NCBI GenBank assembly: GCA_964496275.1
Contig: CAZBYL010000020.1
Coordinates: forward strand, 1 to 37,533
Origin: CAZBYL01 sp964496275
GTDB lineage: Bacteria > Synergistota > Synergistia > Synergistales > Synergistaceae
DNA: 37,533 bases
Reading direction: 5' to 3'
Positions 22,191 through 31,160 of this stretch are shown in pieces. The position numbers were made by a program, and so were the translations under genes. The notes below the pieces were generated by a model. The model saw only the letters and a list, made by a program, of their open reading frames with translations, did not search any database and was not told the DNA's origin. Each line of letters opens with the position of its first letter. Positions within the stretch are counted from its first letter, which is position 1.

Positions 22191-23555
22191 CTATTTGCCT
22201 ACGCAGAAATCGCCGAATATGCGTTCTATCAAATCTTCCGTCGGGTCTATGCCGAGTACGGAAGCAAGCGAAGCGCGCGCGTCCGCAATGCAGGAAATTG
22301 TGACGTCATCGCCTTCGGACTTGTCCAGTGACTTTTTTGCCGCAGAAAGAGCGATTGCCGCCGCCTGAACTCCATTCATCTGTCTGGCTGTAACCGCATA
22401 TCCTCCGTTTAGCTCTCCGACGGAAGTGAATTCTTTGACTATGCGGTCTTTCAGTTCTTCTATGCCGCAAGAGTATTTTGATGATAGATACACTATACCA
22501 CTTTTGTCTGAAATGTGATTGAGTATTTTTGTGTTATTGTAAAACGGAAGGTCGTTTTTGTTCATTATTACAAGGTGCTTTTTTAACTTTATGTCATTAA
22601 GGAGAGCTGTCTCCTCTTCTGATATCGGCTCGGATGAGTCGAGAACAAGCAGACAGAGGTCAGCTTCCTTCATAAAAGCGCGTGACCTCGTCACACCGGC
22701 GGATTCGACTATGTCGTCTGTCGCCCTGATGCCTGCGGTGTCGATGAATCTTATCGGCACTCCCATGTGAATAACGGTTTCTTCTATGTTATCCCTTGTC
22801 GTTCCAGGCACTGAGGTAACTATAGCCCGCTCTTCGCATAGCAGGGCGTTGAGCAGCGAGGATTTTCCGACGTTTGGTTTCCCTATTATTGCCGTTTTTA
22901 TTCCTTCGCGGAGAGCCATGCCGGTCTTGCATTTTTTTTGCAGTTCGTTTCCGCACGAAATTAGTTCTTCTATCGTTTCGGATGCGGCTGTGCGTGTGAT
23001 GAAGCCTTCATCCTCTTCGGGGAAGTCGAGGTTGACTTCGAGTTTTGCTGCAAGTTCTGTCAGTTTGCCCAAAAAATCTTTTATTTCCGCGGAGAATTTC
23101 CCTTGCAGAGTTCTGTTTGCTGCGGTAAGGGCCTCGTCGCTTTTTGCGCGGATTATTCCGAGTACGGATTCCGCCTGAGCCAAGTCCATGCGTCCGTTTG
23201 TGAATGCTCTTCTGGTAAATTCTCCGGGGTGGGCTGTTCTTGCCCCCCGTGCGCAGAGTTCTTCGATACATCTTTGAGCCGCAAGTGAGCCTCCGTGGCA
23301 GTGTATTTCAACGCTCTCTTCGCCTGTGTAGCTTTTGTTTTCTTCAAAGCGGACGGCCAGGACTTCGTCAAATATTTCTCCGTCGGATGTGAGTACCTTG
23401 CCGAGCGCCATGTGGCGCGGCGGGTATTGGGAGAGCTTCATGCGCGAGCTAAAGACACTGTCCGCCAGCGACAGAGAGCCTTTTCCCGATAGTCTGACTA
23501 TAGCAATGCCGCCTTCGCCCCATGCTGTGGCGAGGGCTGTTATTATATCTTCCAT
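22191..23555 (-). CDS. mnmE: tRNA modification GTPase MnmE (TrmE)
   Basis: A 454-residue GTPase that, with MnmG, installs the carboxymethylaminomethyl group on U34 of certain tRNAs. The N-terminal folate-binding domain has GEGGIAIVRLSG (about residues 13-24) and the conserved CHGG (86-89). The G domain holds the P-loop GKPNVGKSS (225-233), the G2 region SVPGTTRD, DTAG (272-275) and NKND (332-335). The C terminus is FGDFCVGK, the Val variant of the invariant CIGK active-site cysteine motif. It is divergent from the pst operon. mnmE often lies near the replication origin in bacteria, relevant to the strand-bias switch noted elsewhere. Confidence 0.97.
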   Translation of the reverse strand: MEDIITALATAWGEGGIAIVRLSGKGSLSLADSVFSSRMKLSQYPPRHMALGKVLTSDGEIFDEVLAVRFEENKSYTGEESVEIHCHGGSLAAQRCIEELCARGARTAHPGEFTRRAFTNGRMDLAQAESVLGIIRAKSDEALTAANRTLQGKFSAEIKDFLGKLTELAAKLEVNLDFPEEDEGFITRTAASETIEELISCGNELQKKCKTGMALREGIKTAIIGKPNVGKSSLLNALLCEERAIVTSVPGTTRDNIEETVIHMGVPIRFIDTAGIRATDDIVESAGVTRSRAFMKEADLCLLVLDSSEPISEEETALLNDIKLKKHLVIMNKNDLPFYNNTKILNHISDKSGIVYLSSKYSCGIEELKDRIVKEFTSVGELNGGYAVTARQMNGVQAAAIALSAAKKSLDKSEGDDVTISCIADARASLASVLGIDPTEDLIERIFGDFCVGK

Positions 23556-23667
23556 TTATTTTCCCTCCGGCTGCGGGGTTATCTGATATATCTGCGCGCC
23601 GTGTATTATAAGGGATTTTGCTCACTTTGTCACAGGCGGAGCGGAAGATGTCTTTTAAAAGGGGGCT

Positions 23668-23724
23668 CTGTTACATTCCTGTTACACTTCATGCACACTG
23701 TTGTTACTATCTTTGCAATATACT
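23668..23724 (+). promoter_or_regulatory. Pho box and promoter of the pst operon
   Basis: Two adjacent 11-bp units, CTGTTACATTC (23668-23678) and CTGTTACACTT (23679-23689), match the PhoB box layout of CTGTCA-type half sites. A third looser unit, CTGTTGTTACT (23698-23708), lies 10 bp before a TATACT -10 box (23719-23724). This arrangement fits activation by the PhoB-type regulator encoded downstream in the same cluster under phosphate limitation. Site calls are by eye. Confidence 0.75.
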
Positions 23725-23754
23725 TGCGGTATCTGGATTATCGGGAGGAATAAG

Positions 23755-24579
23755 ATGAAAAGGTTTGCCGCCGCTCTTTTTATGATTTTCTCATTGTTTG
23801 TGTCCCCGTTATTTGCGGGGCCTATCGTTATGGACGGTTCCACTACAGTGCTTCCTTTCGGGCAGGCTGCCGCGGAGGAATTTATGAAGCTGAATCCCAA
23901 GGTTAAGTTCTCTGTGTCAGGCACGGGAAGCGGAAACGGTTTTAAATCTCTATCCGACGGGAGCGCTCATATAGCGAACTCCTCGCGTTTTATCAAGGAT
24001 AAGGAGATTGCGGCATGTATGGCTAATAAGGTGTACCCCGTTCCTTTTGCGGTTGCACTGGATTGTCTGGTGCCCGTCGTGCACCCTTCAAATCCCGTTA
24101 AGTCGCTGACGCGTGATCAGCTTCGCGATATGTACTCGGGCAAGATCCGCAATTGGAAGGAAGTCGGCGGAAAGGATTCCCCAATGGTGGTTATAGGGCG
24201 TGATACAAGTTCCGGTACGTACGGCACGTGGCAGGAGATGATTTTGGACAGGGGCGGAAAGACGAGGGTGACGCCCCGCGCTCAGGTTGCGTCCTCAAGC
24301 GGAGCAATGATGGCAGCGGTGATGCAGAATAAGAATGCTATAGGATACGAGGGTATGGGATATATAAGCAAGTCTGTGAAGAAAGTCGCCGTTGACGGAG
24401 TTATGGGGACGGCTTCGACCGCACGGAACGGAAAGTATCCGCTCGCACGTTATTTGTATATGTTTACGAACGGCTGGCCCGAGGGTGAGCTTATGGATTT
24501 TATGAGCTTTATGCTGGGCAGGTCGGGGCAGAAATTGGTTAATGAGAGCGGCTTTGTCTCGCTTCAGGATATAAAGTAG
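23755..24579 (+). CDS. pstS: Phosphate ABC transporter, phosphate-binding protein
   Basis: A 274-residue periplasmic binding protein. The signal peptide MKRFAAALFMIFSLFVSPLF-AG is followed by IVMDGSTTVLPFGQAAAEEF, the classic PstS opening with Ser/Thr phosphate contacts. SGTGSGNGFKSLSDG (about residues 58-72) supplies the second contact loop, and VVIGRDTSSGTYGTW (about 142-156) is the third, with the Arg-Asp-x-x-Ser-Gly-Thr motif. The length is that of the short PstS group. The start at 23755 is fixed by GGAGGAA 4-8 nt upstream. First gene of pstSCAB-phoU-phoB-phoR, behind the Pho box. Confidence 0.96.
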   Translation: MKRFAAALFMIFSLFVSPLFAGPIVMDGSTTVLPFGQAAAEEFMKLNPKVKFSVSGTGSGNGFKSLSDGSAHIANSSRFIKDKEIAACMANKVYPVPFAVALDCLVPVVHPSNPVKSLTRDQLRDMYSGKIRNWKEVGGKDSPMVVIGRDTSSGTYGTWQEMILDRGGKTRVTPRAQVASSSGAMMAAVMQNKNAIGYEGMGYISKSVKKVAVDGVMGTASTARNGKYPLARYLYMFTNGWPEGELMDFMSFMLGRSGQKLVNESGFVSLQDIK

Positions 24580-24617
24580 CGCGAATTTTGCGTCCTATTC
24601 GGAGAGGGTGGTTATAA

Positions 24618-25523
24618 ATGGCGCAAGCAGCAGAGAGGGTGCTTCGTTCGGGTTTCGGCGGCAGAGGAGACCGTGTTATGTCGCGGGTTGTTTTCTCTGT
24701 CTCGATGGCGGGGATTCTTCTCATGGTTTTTATACTCGGTTTTCTCGTGTATAACGGACTGCCTGTTCTGAAAGAATCGGGATTTAAGGAAATTTTTACA
24801 AGTTCGGATTGGTATCCAGTTGAGGAACCGCCCGCGCTGGGAATGGTTTCTCTTATAGCGGGAACTTTCGCAGCCACGATTTTGTCGAGCCTTCTTGCTC
24901 TTCCCATAGCATTATCGCTTGCGGTTTTTACGGCGGAGATCGCACCGAAGAGGATGAGGGGTTTTGTTAAGGTTTTGCTTGAGCTTTTGGGTTTTATTCC
25001 CTCTATCGTTCTGGGGTTTCTAGGAATGATGATAGTCGCGCCTTGGATGCAGGATACGTTTAATATTGCCACAGGGCTGAATCTTCTGAATGCGTCCGTT
25101 CTTTTGGGCTTTCTTGTTGTGCCGGTGGTTGCCTCTCTTTCCGAGGAGGCTCTTACGGCTGTTCCCAGGGAGCTTCGCGACGCTTCTTATGCGTTGGGTG
25201 CGACAAGATGGGAGACTACGCGCAAGGTTGTTATTCCGTACGCATTGCCGGGAATAGTTTCTTCCGTGCTTTTGGGGGTTATGAGAGCTTTGGGTGAGAC
25301 TATGGTGGTACTTATGGCTGCGGGCGGAGCCGCCATTGTGCCTCATGTGCTTACGGATCCGATACGTCCGCTTACTTCGACGATAGCCGCTGAAATGGGC
25401 GAGACCCCGGTAGGGAGCACTCATTATCACGCTCTGTTTTTTGCGGGGCTTGTGCTTTTGATTATTACTCTTCTCATAAACTTGGCTTCTTTTTATGTTG
25501 AGAATAGGGGGAAAAATAAATGA
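24618..25523 (+). CDS. pstC: Phosphate ABC transporter permease PstC
   Basis: A 301-residue inner-membrane permease with about six helices. Residues ~25-50 form the first helix (VVFSVSMAGILLMVFILGFL). SSDWYPVEEPPALGMVSLIA (about 63-82) is the typical PstC periplasmic entry, and the cytoplasmic EAA loop is PRELRDASYALGATRWETTRKVVIPYALPGI (about 184-214). With PstA it forms the phosphate channel driven by PstB. Its stop overlaps the pstA start by 4 nt. Confidence 0.95.
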   Translation: MAQAAERVLRSGFGGRGDRVMSRVVFSVSMAGILLMVFILGFLVYNGLPVLKESGFKEIFTSSDWYPVEEPPALGMVSLIAGTFAATILSSLLALPIALSLAVFTAEIAPKRMRGFVKVLLELLGFIPSIVLGFLGMMIVAPWMQDTFNIATGLNLLNASVLLGFLVVPVVASLSEEALTAVPRELRDASYALGATRWETTRKVVIPYALPGIVSSVLLGVMRALGETMVVLMAAGGAAIVPHVLTDPIRPLTSTIAAEMGETPVGSTHYHALFFAGLVLLIITLLINLASFYVENRGKNK

Positions 25524-26383
25524 GCCGTACAAGCAGGAGAAAGTTGTCCGACAGGGTTATGAGCGCGCTCTTTTATATATCCGGTCTGCTGCTTGCTCTG
25601 TCTCTGTTCTGGGTCGGCGCTTTTCTTTTCAAAGAGGGCTGGCAGGTGATTTCTATAGAATTTTTAACCGAGCCTCCCAAGGACGGTATGACTTCAGGCG
25701 GTATTTTGACGCCCCTTGTGGGGACTGTGCAGCTTGTTTTTGTCTCTATGCTGACTGCCATTCCCGTCGGGATTATGACGGGGCTCTATTTTGCCGAGTA
25801 TTCAAAGGACGGTCTTATGACGAAGATTCTGAGAATATCGATAAGGTCGCTTGCGGGAGTTCCGTCTGTTATATACGGGCTTTTCGGACTTTCGCTATTT
25901 GTCATTTTTATGAATTTCGGCTCTTCGATGCTTTCCGCCGGTCTTACTTTGGGCTGTCTCTCTCTCCCTCTTATCGTTACGGTGTCCGAGCAGGCTTTTC
26001 TTGCTGTACCGCAGGATTATAGGGATGCTTCCTACGCGCTGGGCGCAACAAAACGCCAGACTATACTTAAGGTCGTTCTTCCTTCAGCCGCTTCGACTAT
26101 AATAACAGGAGCTATTTTGGCGATAGGGCGGGTTGCAGGAGAGACGGCGCCTATAATGTTTACGGGAGCGGCATATTTTGCACCGGAAATAGCAAAGAGT
26201 GTATTCAGCCAGGTGATGGCTCTTCCGTATCATATATATGTACTTGCGACGGCTTCAACCGATCTTGAAGCGACAAGGCCAATTCAGTACGGCGCGATAC
26301 TTGTGCTTATTGGGTTTGTTCTGGGAACGAGCGCGATAGGTGTTATAGCCAGAGCCAGACTTTCACGCAGCAGCGGGAGGTAG
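25520..26383 (+). CDS. pstA: Phosphate ABC transporter permease PstA
   Basis: A 287-residue partner permease. GWQVISIEFLTEPPKDGMTS followed by GGILTPLVGTVQLVF (about residues 41-75) is the PstA signature. The EAA loop is PQDYRDASYALGATKRQTILKVVLPSAAST (about 166-195). RVAGETAPIMFTGAAYF (about 209-225) is also conserved. The 4-nt start overlap with pstC and the 4-nt gap to pstB show tight translational coupling. Confidence 0.95.
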   Translation: MSRTSRRKLSDRVMSALFYISGLLLALSLFWVGAFLFKEGWQVISIEFLTEPPKDGMTSGGILTPLVGTVQLVFVSMLTAIPVGIMTGLYFAEYSKDGLMTKILRISIRSLAGVPSVIYGLFGLSLFVIFMNFGSSMLSAGLTLGCLSLPLIVTVSEQAFLAVPQDYRDASYALGATKRQTILKVVLPSAASTIITGAILAIGRVAGETAPIMFTGAAYFAPEIAKSVFSQVMALPYHIYVLATASTDLEATRPIQYGAILVLIGFVLGTSAIGVIARARLSRSSGR

Positions 26384-26387
26384 AGTA

Positions 26388-27158
26388 ATGAGTGAGGTTG
26401 TTTTTGAAAAGCAGATAAAGACGGAGGGGCTGGATCTTTTCTACGGAAAGACCCAGGTGCTTAAGAATATATCTTTTGATATCGGACGCAAGACCGTGAC
26501 CGCCTTTATAGGCCCTTCGGGCTGCGGCAAGAGCAGTTATTTACGCTGTCTTAACAGGATGAATGATTTTATCCCCATAGCCAGGGTTACGGGGACGATA
26601 GAGCTTGAAGGCGAGAATATTCTTGCTCCCGAGACAGATGTTATCGCGCTCAGGCGCAGGGTGGGCATGGTTTTTCAGAAGCCGAACCCCTTTCCAATGT
26701 CAATTTACGAAAATATTGCCTACGGGCCGCGCCTGAACGGTGTCACAAACAGGGGAGAGCTCGACGGTATTGTCGAGAAGAGTCTCAGAGGAGCTGCTTT
26801 GTGGGACGAGGTTAAGGATAAGCTGAACAGTTCCGGCACAGGGCTTTCGGGAGGGCAGCAGCAGAGGCTCTGTATTGCGAGAGCGACTGCGACACAGCCG
26901 GAGGTTCTGCTTATGGACGAGCCGACAAGCGCGCTTGACCCTATGTCCACAGCCAGGATAGAGGAGCTTATAAGGGAACTCAAGAGTCAGTATACCGTTG
27001 TTATAGTGACTCACAATATGCAGCAGGCAGCCAGAATTTCCGATTACACGGCGTTTTTCCTTACAGGAGACCTTGTTGAATACAGCAAGACGACAAAGAT
27101 GTTTACCTCTCCGGCAGATAAGAGGACAGAGGATTATATTTCGGGAAGATTCGGCTAG
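26388..27158 (+). CDS. pstB: Phosphate ABC transporter ATP-binding protein PstB
   Basis: A 256-residue ATPase. Walker A is GPSGCGKSS (about residues 42-50), the Q-loop lies in RRVGMVFQKPNPFPMSIYEN (PstB-typical KPNPFPMSI), the signature is LSGGQQQRLCIARA (about 151-164), Walker B is VLLMDEPTSALDP and the switch histidine is in VIVTHNMQQAARISDY. It energises phosphate import through PstCA. All catalytic motifs are intact. It is followed 56 bp later by phoU. Confidence 0.97.
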   Translation: MSEVVFEKQIKTEGLDLFYGKTQVLKNISFDIGRKTVTAFIGPSGCGKSSYLRCLNRMNDFIPIARVTGTIELEGENILAPETDVIALRRRVGMVFQKPNPFPMSIYENIAYGPRLNGVTNRGELDGIVEKSLRGAALWDEVKDKLNSSGTGLSGGQQQRLCIARATATQPEVLLMDEPTSALDPMSTARIEELIRELKSQYTVVIVTHNMQQAARISDYTAFFLTGDLVEYSKTTKMFTSPADKRTEDYISGRFG

Positions 27159-27214
27159 GCGTCATCTTTATTTCGTTTTTTGTCATACAATATTAAAAAA
27201 TCGGAGGGAATGTT

Positions 27215-27904
27215 ATGGATTCTATAAATACACGCAAAAGACTTGAAGCTGACCTTGAAGAGCTTAAAAGGATGATTTTCAGAATGGGGCGGATGTCCGC
27301 AGAGTCTCTTGAAAAGGCGGTGTGGGCGCTTAAAAACAGAGATGTGACAGCGGCCAAGGAAGTTCTCGAAACGGACGATATGATAGATGATTTGGAAGAC
27401 CTTATAGATAACGGCTGTATGGAGTTTGCGGCGCGCTACCAGCCTCTCGGCGAGGATTTGCGCGTTATCACGTCGATGATGCACATGGCGGTTGACCTTG
27501 AGAGGATAGGGGATTACGGCGGAAATATCGCCAAGGTTGCGATAGAGCTTGCGTCCAAGGAGCCTATTAAACCACTTATCGATATTCCGAATATGGTGGA
27601 GCAGATTAAGCGCATGATGGATATGTCTCTTTCCGCTATGGATATGCGGCTTCCCGATAAGGCGACAGAGGTGTTCCACATGGACGATGATGTTGACGAC
27701 CTTGAGAAGCAGATAATGAGGGAACTTTTCCTTATGGTGATGGAGAAGCCGGAGAGAATAGAGCAGGCGTTTCAGCTTATGAATGTATCCCGTACTCTCG
27801 AGCGCGCGGGCGACCATGTTACAAATGTGGCGGAGAGAGTCGCTTATATGTATACGGGGCAGACGGTGAGGGCTTCACAGTATAGGAGAAAACGCGAAGC
27901 GTAG
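27215..27904 (+). CDS. phoU: Phosphate signalling protein PhoU
   Basis: A 229-residue protein of two PhoU helical-bundle repeats. The first contains RMIFRMGRMSAESLEKAVWAL, then DDLEDLIDNG and DLRVITSMMHMAVDLERIGDYGGNIAK (about residues 78-104). The second contains KATEVFHMDDDVDDLEKQIM and LMNVSRTLERAGDHVTNVAERV (about 187-208). These E/D-rich pairs bind metal in known structures. PhoU couples the state of the Pst transporter to the sensor kinase, keeping it quiet when phosphate is ample. GGAGG precedes the ATG. Confidence 0.95.
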   Translation: MDSINTRKRLEADLEELKRMIFRMGRMSAESLEKAVWALKNRDVTAAKEVLETDDMIDDLEDLIDNGCMEFAARYQPLGEDLRVITSMMHMAVDLERIGDYGGNIAKVAIELASKEPIKPLIDIPNMVEQIKRMMDMSLSAMDMRLPDKATEVFHMDDDVDDLEKQIMRELFLMVMEKPERIEQAFQLMNVSRTLERAGDHVTNVAERVAYMYTGQTVRASQYRRKREA

Positions 27905-27915
27905 GGGGTGTCGTC

Positions 27916-28623
27916 TTGGATGATAAGATTCTCATAGTGGACGATGAGGAGAGTATTGTTGATTTTTTAGGCAGAGCTTTGCGCAGAAGCGGTTATAAGA
28001 CGATTTGCGCATATAACGGCGATGATGCTCTGCATCTGATAGAGGAAGAACTTCCCGACCTTGTTATTCTCGACCTTATGCTCCCTCTTATGGACGGCTG
28101 GGAGGTTTGCCGCAGGGCTAAGTCAGGTGAGCGGACAAAGAATATTCCCATACTTATGCTGACAGCAAGGTCCTCTTCCGAGGATGTTGTGCAGGGGCTG
28201 GACCTCGGTGCGGACGATTATATGAGAAAACCTTTTCCTTTGGACGAGCTGCTTGCGAGGGTGAGAGTGCTGCTCAGAAGGAATCTCTCGGAATCTGTTT
28301 CAAAGATAATAACAGAGGGTGAGCTGCGCATTGATATCGGTGAGAGAGAGGCTTTTCTTCGCGGAGCTTCTCTTGATTTGAGCCCTATGGAGTTTGATAT
28401 ACTGGAGCTGCTTACGAGAAGAATGGGGCATACTGTAAGCCGCGACGAGCTGCTAAAAAAGATATGGGGCATGAGCGGCGATACGAGGACTGTCGATGTA
28501 CACATTTCCCGCCTGCGCAAAAAATTGGACGACGGTTTGTCGCCCTCACTCTCGGCTCAGACACTGAGGGGACGGGGATACCGCCTGGCTTGGGAGGATA
28601 GAGAACCATGTTCAGAGGAATGA
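27916..28623 (+). CDS. phoB: Phosphate-regulon response regulator (PhoB/PhoP type, OmpR family)
   Basis: A 235-residue two-domain regulator. The receiver domain has acidic residues in ILIVDDEESIVDF, the phosphoacceptor Asp in VILDLMLPLMDGWEV (about residue 53), Thr in LMLTARSS and the conserved Lys in MRKPFPLDELLARVR. The winged-helix output domain (about 130-230) includes LSPMEFDILELLTRRMGHTV, RTVDVHISRLRKKL and LRGRGYRL. The only well-placed start in frame is TTG 27916, 6 nt after GGGGGTG. It overlaps the sensor kinase gene by 16 nt. It is assumed to bind the Pho box upstream of pstS. Confidence 0.92.
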   Translation: MDDKILIVDDEESIVDFLGRALRRSGYKTICAYNGDDALHLIEEELPDLVILDLMLPLMDGWEVCRRAKSGERTKNIPILMLTARSSSEDVVQGLDLGADDYMRKPFPLDELLARVRVLLRRNLSESVSKIITEGELRIDIGEREAFLRGASLDLSPMEFDILELLTRRMGHTVSRDELLKKIWGMSGDTRTVDVHISRLRKKLDDGLSPSLSAQTLRGRGYRLAWEDREPCSEE

Positions 28624-30368
28624 CCATAAGGAAGAAAATAGTCGTACTTATAACGACGGCCGTCTTAATCGTTGCACTTGCTACATGGGGGCTTATTTAC
28701 CGTGCCGAACGCAGCAGGCTTATAGAGATAAACAATGATATGCTTACCCGCTATCTCACCGCATTTTCCGATACTGCCGAGAAGGATGGGATAAACGGAG
28801 TCTCAGATTCCTTCCAGATGTGGGGAAAGGCGTATCCCGAGGGCAGAATTACCGTTATCAATGCGGATGGAGATGTTGTTTTTGACAGCAAAGCCAACAC
28901 TGCGGAGCTTGATAACCACTATAAGCGTCCGGAGGTGGTCGGCGCTTTCGCATCAGGAATCGCCTCGGAGCTTAGATACAGTAAGACTCAGGGACAGTGG
29001 GTAAATTACAAGGCTCAGAAGGTTATTCTGCCGGGTCAAGAGGGCGGAGCCGCTGTTGTCGTGCGCCTTTCTTTTCCCGTAGAGGATCTGAAAGGTCTCC
29101 GTTGGGCCGTTGGAAAGAATTTTGTTTACTCGCTTGAAATTCTTCTGATACTGCTGTGGGGCGGCGCGTACTGGATGCTGCGCGTTATCATGAAGCCGCT
29201 TTCGTCCATAAGCAGAGCCGCCGAAATAATCGCCGCGGGCGGAGCCGCAAGGTTTCCTATTACGGAGGATCCTCAGATACAGAGCCTTTCAAACGCTCTG
29301 AATTCTATGTCCGATTCTCTTAAACTGAGCGTGAAAGAGGCTCAGGAGCGCAAGGAAGAGATAGCCGCGCTTGTTGCTGTGCTTCCGATCGGACTGATAC
29401 TTATCGACGATGACAGGAAGATAAGGTACATGAATTTGGCTGCGTCAGAGCTATGCGGTTTCGGAGAGAGTATTCCGGCAAGGGGCGCTTCCGTTGAGAT
29501 TATTCTTCCCTGCGAGGATATGTGCCGTATGCTTGACCGTGAGGACGGAGCTGCAATGGTGACTATTAAGCGCGGAAGCGGCATGAAGATAGAGATGACA
29601 ACTCTTACGATATCAAGGGGACGTCTCATTGTTATGCAGGACTTTACGGAAAAGACGAAACTGGAAGAGGCACGGCGCGATTTCTTCATAGACGCGGGGC
29701 ACGAATTTCAGACTCCGCTCACAGTGATAAGAACAGGGCTTGAACTGCTGAAAGTCGGCGATACTATCAAAAACGACGAGGATATCAAAAGTATTGACAG
29801 CATGATAGGCCAGCAGGAGCGCATAACGAGGCTTGTAGACGACCTTCTCTTCCTTGTGAGGCTCGATGTTGACCCTCTTGCAGCGGGACAGGAAGCTTTT
29901 TCTCTCTCTTCCCTCTGTTCGGAAGTTGTTTCGGACGTTAAGAATCTCCCGAATCTGAACGGAATAGTATTGGAAACCTCAATCCCTGAAAATATAGGTT
30001 CTGTGAATGGGCGGTACGAGGATGTCAGGCGCGCTCTCTTCAATGTTATGGAAAACAGCGTCAAGTATGTGGCTTCCTTCAGGAAAGAGGGCGGGCGGAT
30101 AAACTTATCAGTTAAAGATACGGGGAGTGTATTTGAAATAGTCACAGACGATAACGGCCCCGGTATTCCGGAGGGCAACGAGTCGATAATATTTGAGAGG
30201 TTTCGCCGCGGAGACCACGCCAGAGCCAGAAACGGCAAGGGTCCGGGAGGCTACGGACTGGGGCTTTCCATATCACGCAGAATTGCAGAACGTCACGGAG
30301 GCAAGCTTGAGCTTGCCGAGTCGAAACTTGGAGGAGCGTCGTTCAAACTGACTCTGCCGAAAGCATAA
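28608..30368 (+). CDS. phoR: Phosphate-regulon sensor histidine kinase (PhoR type)
   Basis: A 586-residue membrane sensor kinase. The first transmembrane helix is at about residues 10-27 (KIVVLITTAVLIVALATWGL), followed by a ~140-residue extracytoplasmic domain, a second helix (YSLEILLILLWGGAYWML, about 172-189), a HAMP region, a PAS-like domain (ALVAVLPIGLILIDDDRKIR, about 254-273) and HisKA/HATPase domains. The H-box is GHEFQTPLTVI instead of the usual SHELRTPL; the histidine is kept. ATP-binding boxes are visible: N-box NVMENSVKYV, G1 DDNGPGIP, F-box IFERFRR and G2 GPGGYGLGLS. ATG 28608 is used; ATG 28620 is possible. It is the last gene before a strong terminator. A sensory role through PhoU/Pst is inferred from operon context. 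Confidence 0.92.
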   Translation: MFRGMTIRKKIVVLITTAVLIVALATWGLIYRAERSRLIEINNDMLTRYLTAFSDTAEKDGINGVSDSFQMWGKAYPEGRITVINADGDVVFDSKANTAELDNHYKRPEVVGAFASGIASELRYSKTQGQWVNYKAQKVILPGQEGGAAVVVRLSFPVEDLKGLRWAVGKNFVYSLEILLILLWGGAYWMLRVIMKPLSSISRAAEIIAAGGAARFPITEDPQIQSLSNALNSMSDSLKLSVKEAQERKEEIAALVAVLPIGLILIDDDRKIRYMNLAASELCGFGESIPARGASVEIILPCEDMCRMLDREDGAAMVTIKRGSGMKIEMTTLTISRGRLIVMQDFTEKTKLEEARRDFFIDAGHEFQTPLTVIRTGLELLKVGDTIKNDEDIKSIDSMIGQQERITRLVDDLLFLVRLDVDPLAAGQEAFSLSSLCSEVVSDVKNLPNLNGIVLETSIPENIGSVNGRYEDVRRALFNVMENSVKYVASFRKEGGRINLSVKDTGSVFEIVTDDNGPGIPEGNESIIFERFRRGDHARARNGKGPGGYGLGLSISRRIAERHGGKLELAESKLGGASFKLTLPKA

Positions 30369-30418
30369 AACAGATAATTTCAATGACGCCTGTGAATTTG
30401 CACGTAAGAAACAGTATA

Positions 30419-30460
30419 AAATACAGAGGAAAGTCTGACGGCTTCCCTCTGTATTTTTAT
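30419..30460 (+). terminator. Terminator after the pst-pho operon
   Basis: AAATACAGAGG (30419-30429) pairs with CCTCTGTATTT (30446-30456), followed by TTAT. The reverse strand also has a T-rich tail, so it may serve the convergent fic transcript as well. Confidence 0.88.
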
Positions 30461-30508
30461 TTCGGAGAGCCTCATATAGACTCTTTTGACGCTTGCCCGC
30501 ATATTTTT

Positions 30509-31120
30509 TCATTTTACCAGATCTTCTGTTTTGTATGCGGAATATCCTTCGTAATAATAGCTGTGGTCAATACCCTTCATATAAACTTCGGCATCCTCAG
30601 TCTTTGCGGTTAGGGCTTTTTGCAATAAGACTTTAATCTCCACATCTTTAATGGGGCTGCGATCCATTGCCAAAAGATAATCATTTTTATCAACAAGGCT
30701 CCATTCTACCACGAATTTTATCTCTTGCTTCAGAATAAGGTCCAACCATATTCTTGTGCTTCTTCCGTTTCCCTCTCTGAACGGGTGGGCGATGTTCATT
30801 TCCACGTACTTTTCTATAATTTCGTCAAAATTTGACTGAGGCATCTTTTCAATGTGATCCAAAGCTGACTGTAAGTACATAACCGGAGCAAAGCGAAAGC
30901 TTCCTTTGGAAAGGTTGACTTTGCGAATTTCTCCGGCAAAGCTGTAGATGTCACCGAATAGCCGCTTGTGTATTTTTACCAAAGCATCAACTGTGCCGGG
31001 CTGTAATTTGCTTAAAGCACCGCTTGTAAAAAGTTCTGCCGCTTTTTCTTTTGTGATTTTCTCTTCAACCTTTGCCAATTCCGCAGAATCGGTTATACCG
31101 AGCATATTTTCCAAGGCCAT
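30509..31120 (-). CDS. Fic-family AMP-transferase, class III with C-terminal inhibitory motif
   Basis: A 203-residue stand-alone Fic protein. The catalytic motif HPFREGNGR (residues 112-120) is complete, with His112. The flap region (VNLSKGSFRFAPVMYLQ, about 68-84) precedes it. Near the C terminus SYYYEG (187-192) fits the autoinhibitory pattern [ST]xxxE[GN], placing it with class III Fic proteins, which are held inactive by their own C-terminal helix. Such enzymes AMPylate target proteins; targets are unknown here, though gyrase and topoisomerase IV are known for some relatives. GGAG lies 9 nt before ATG. It sits 40 bp after panF on the same strand and may be cotranscribed. No separate antitoxin gene is needed or seen. 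Confidence 0.92.
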   Translation of the reverse strand: MALENMLGITDSAELAKVEEKITKEKAAELFTSGALSKLQPGTVDALVKIHKRLFGDIYSFAGEIRKVNLSKGSFRFAPVMYLQSALDHIEKMPQSNFDEIIEKYVEMNIAHPFREGNGRSTRIWLDLILKQEIKFVVEWSLVDKNDYLLAMDRSPIKDVEIKVLLQKALTAKTEDAEVYMKGIDHSYYYEGYSAYKTEDLVK

Positions 31121-31160
31121 ACCGAATCACTCCGATTCTTATGTCGTCTGTTTATTCTCT

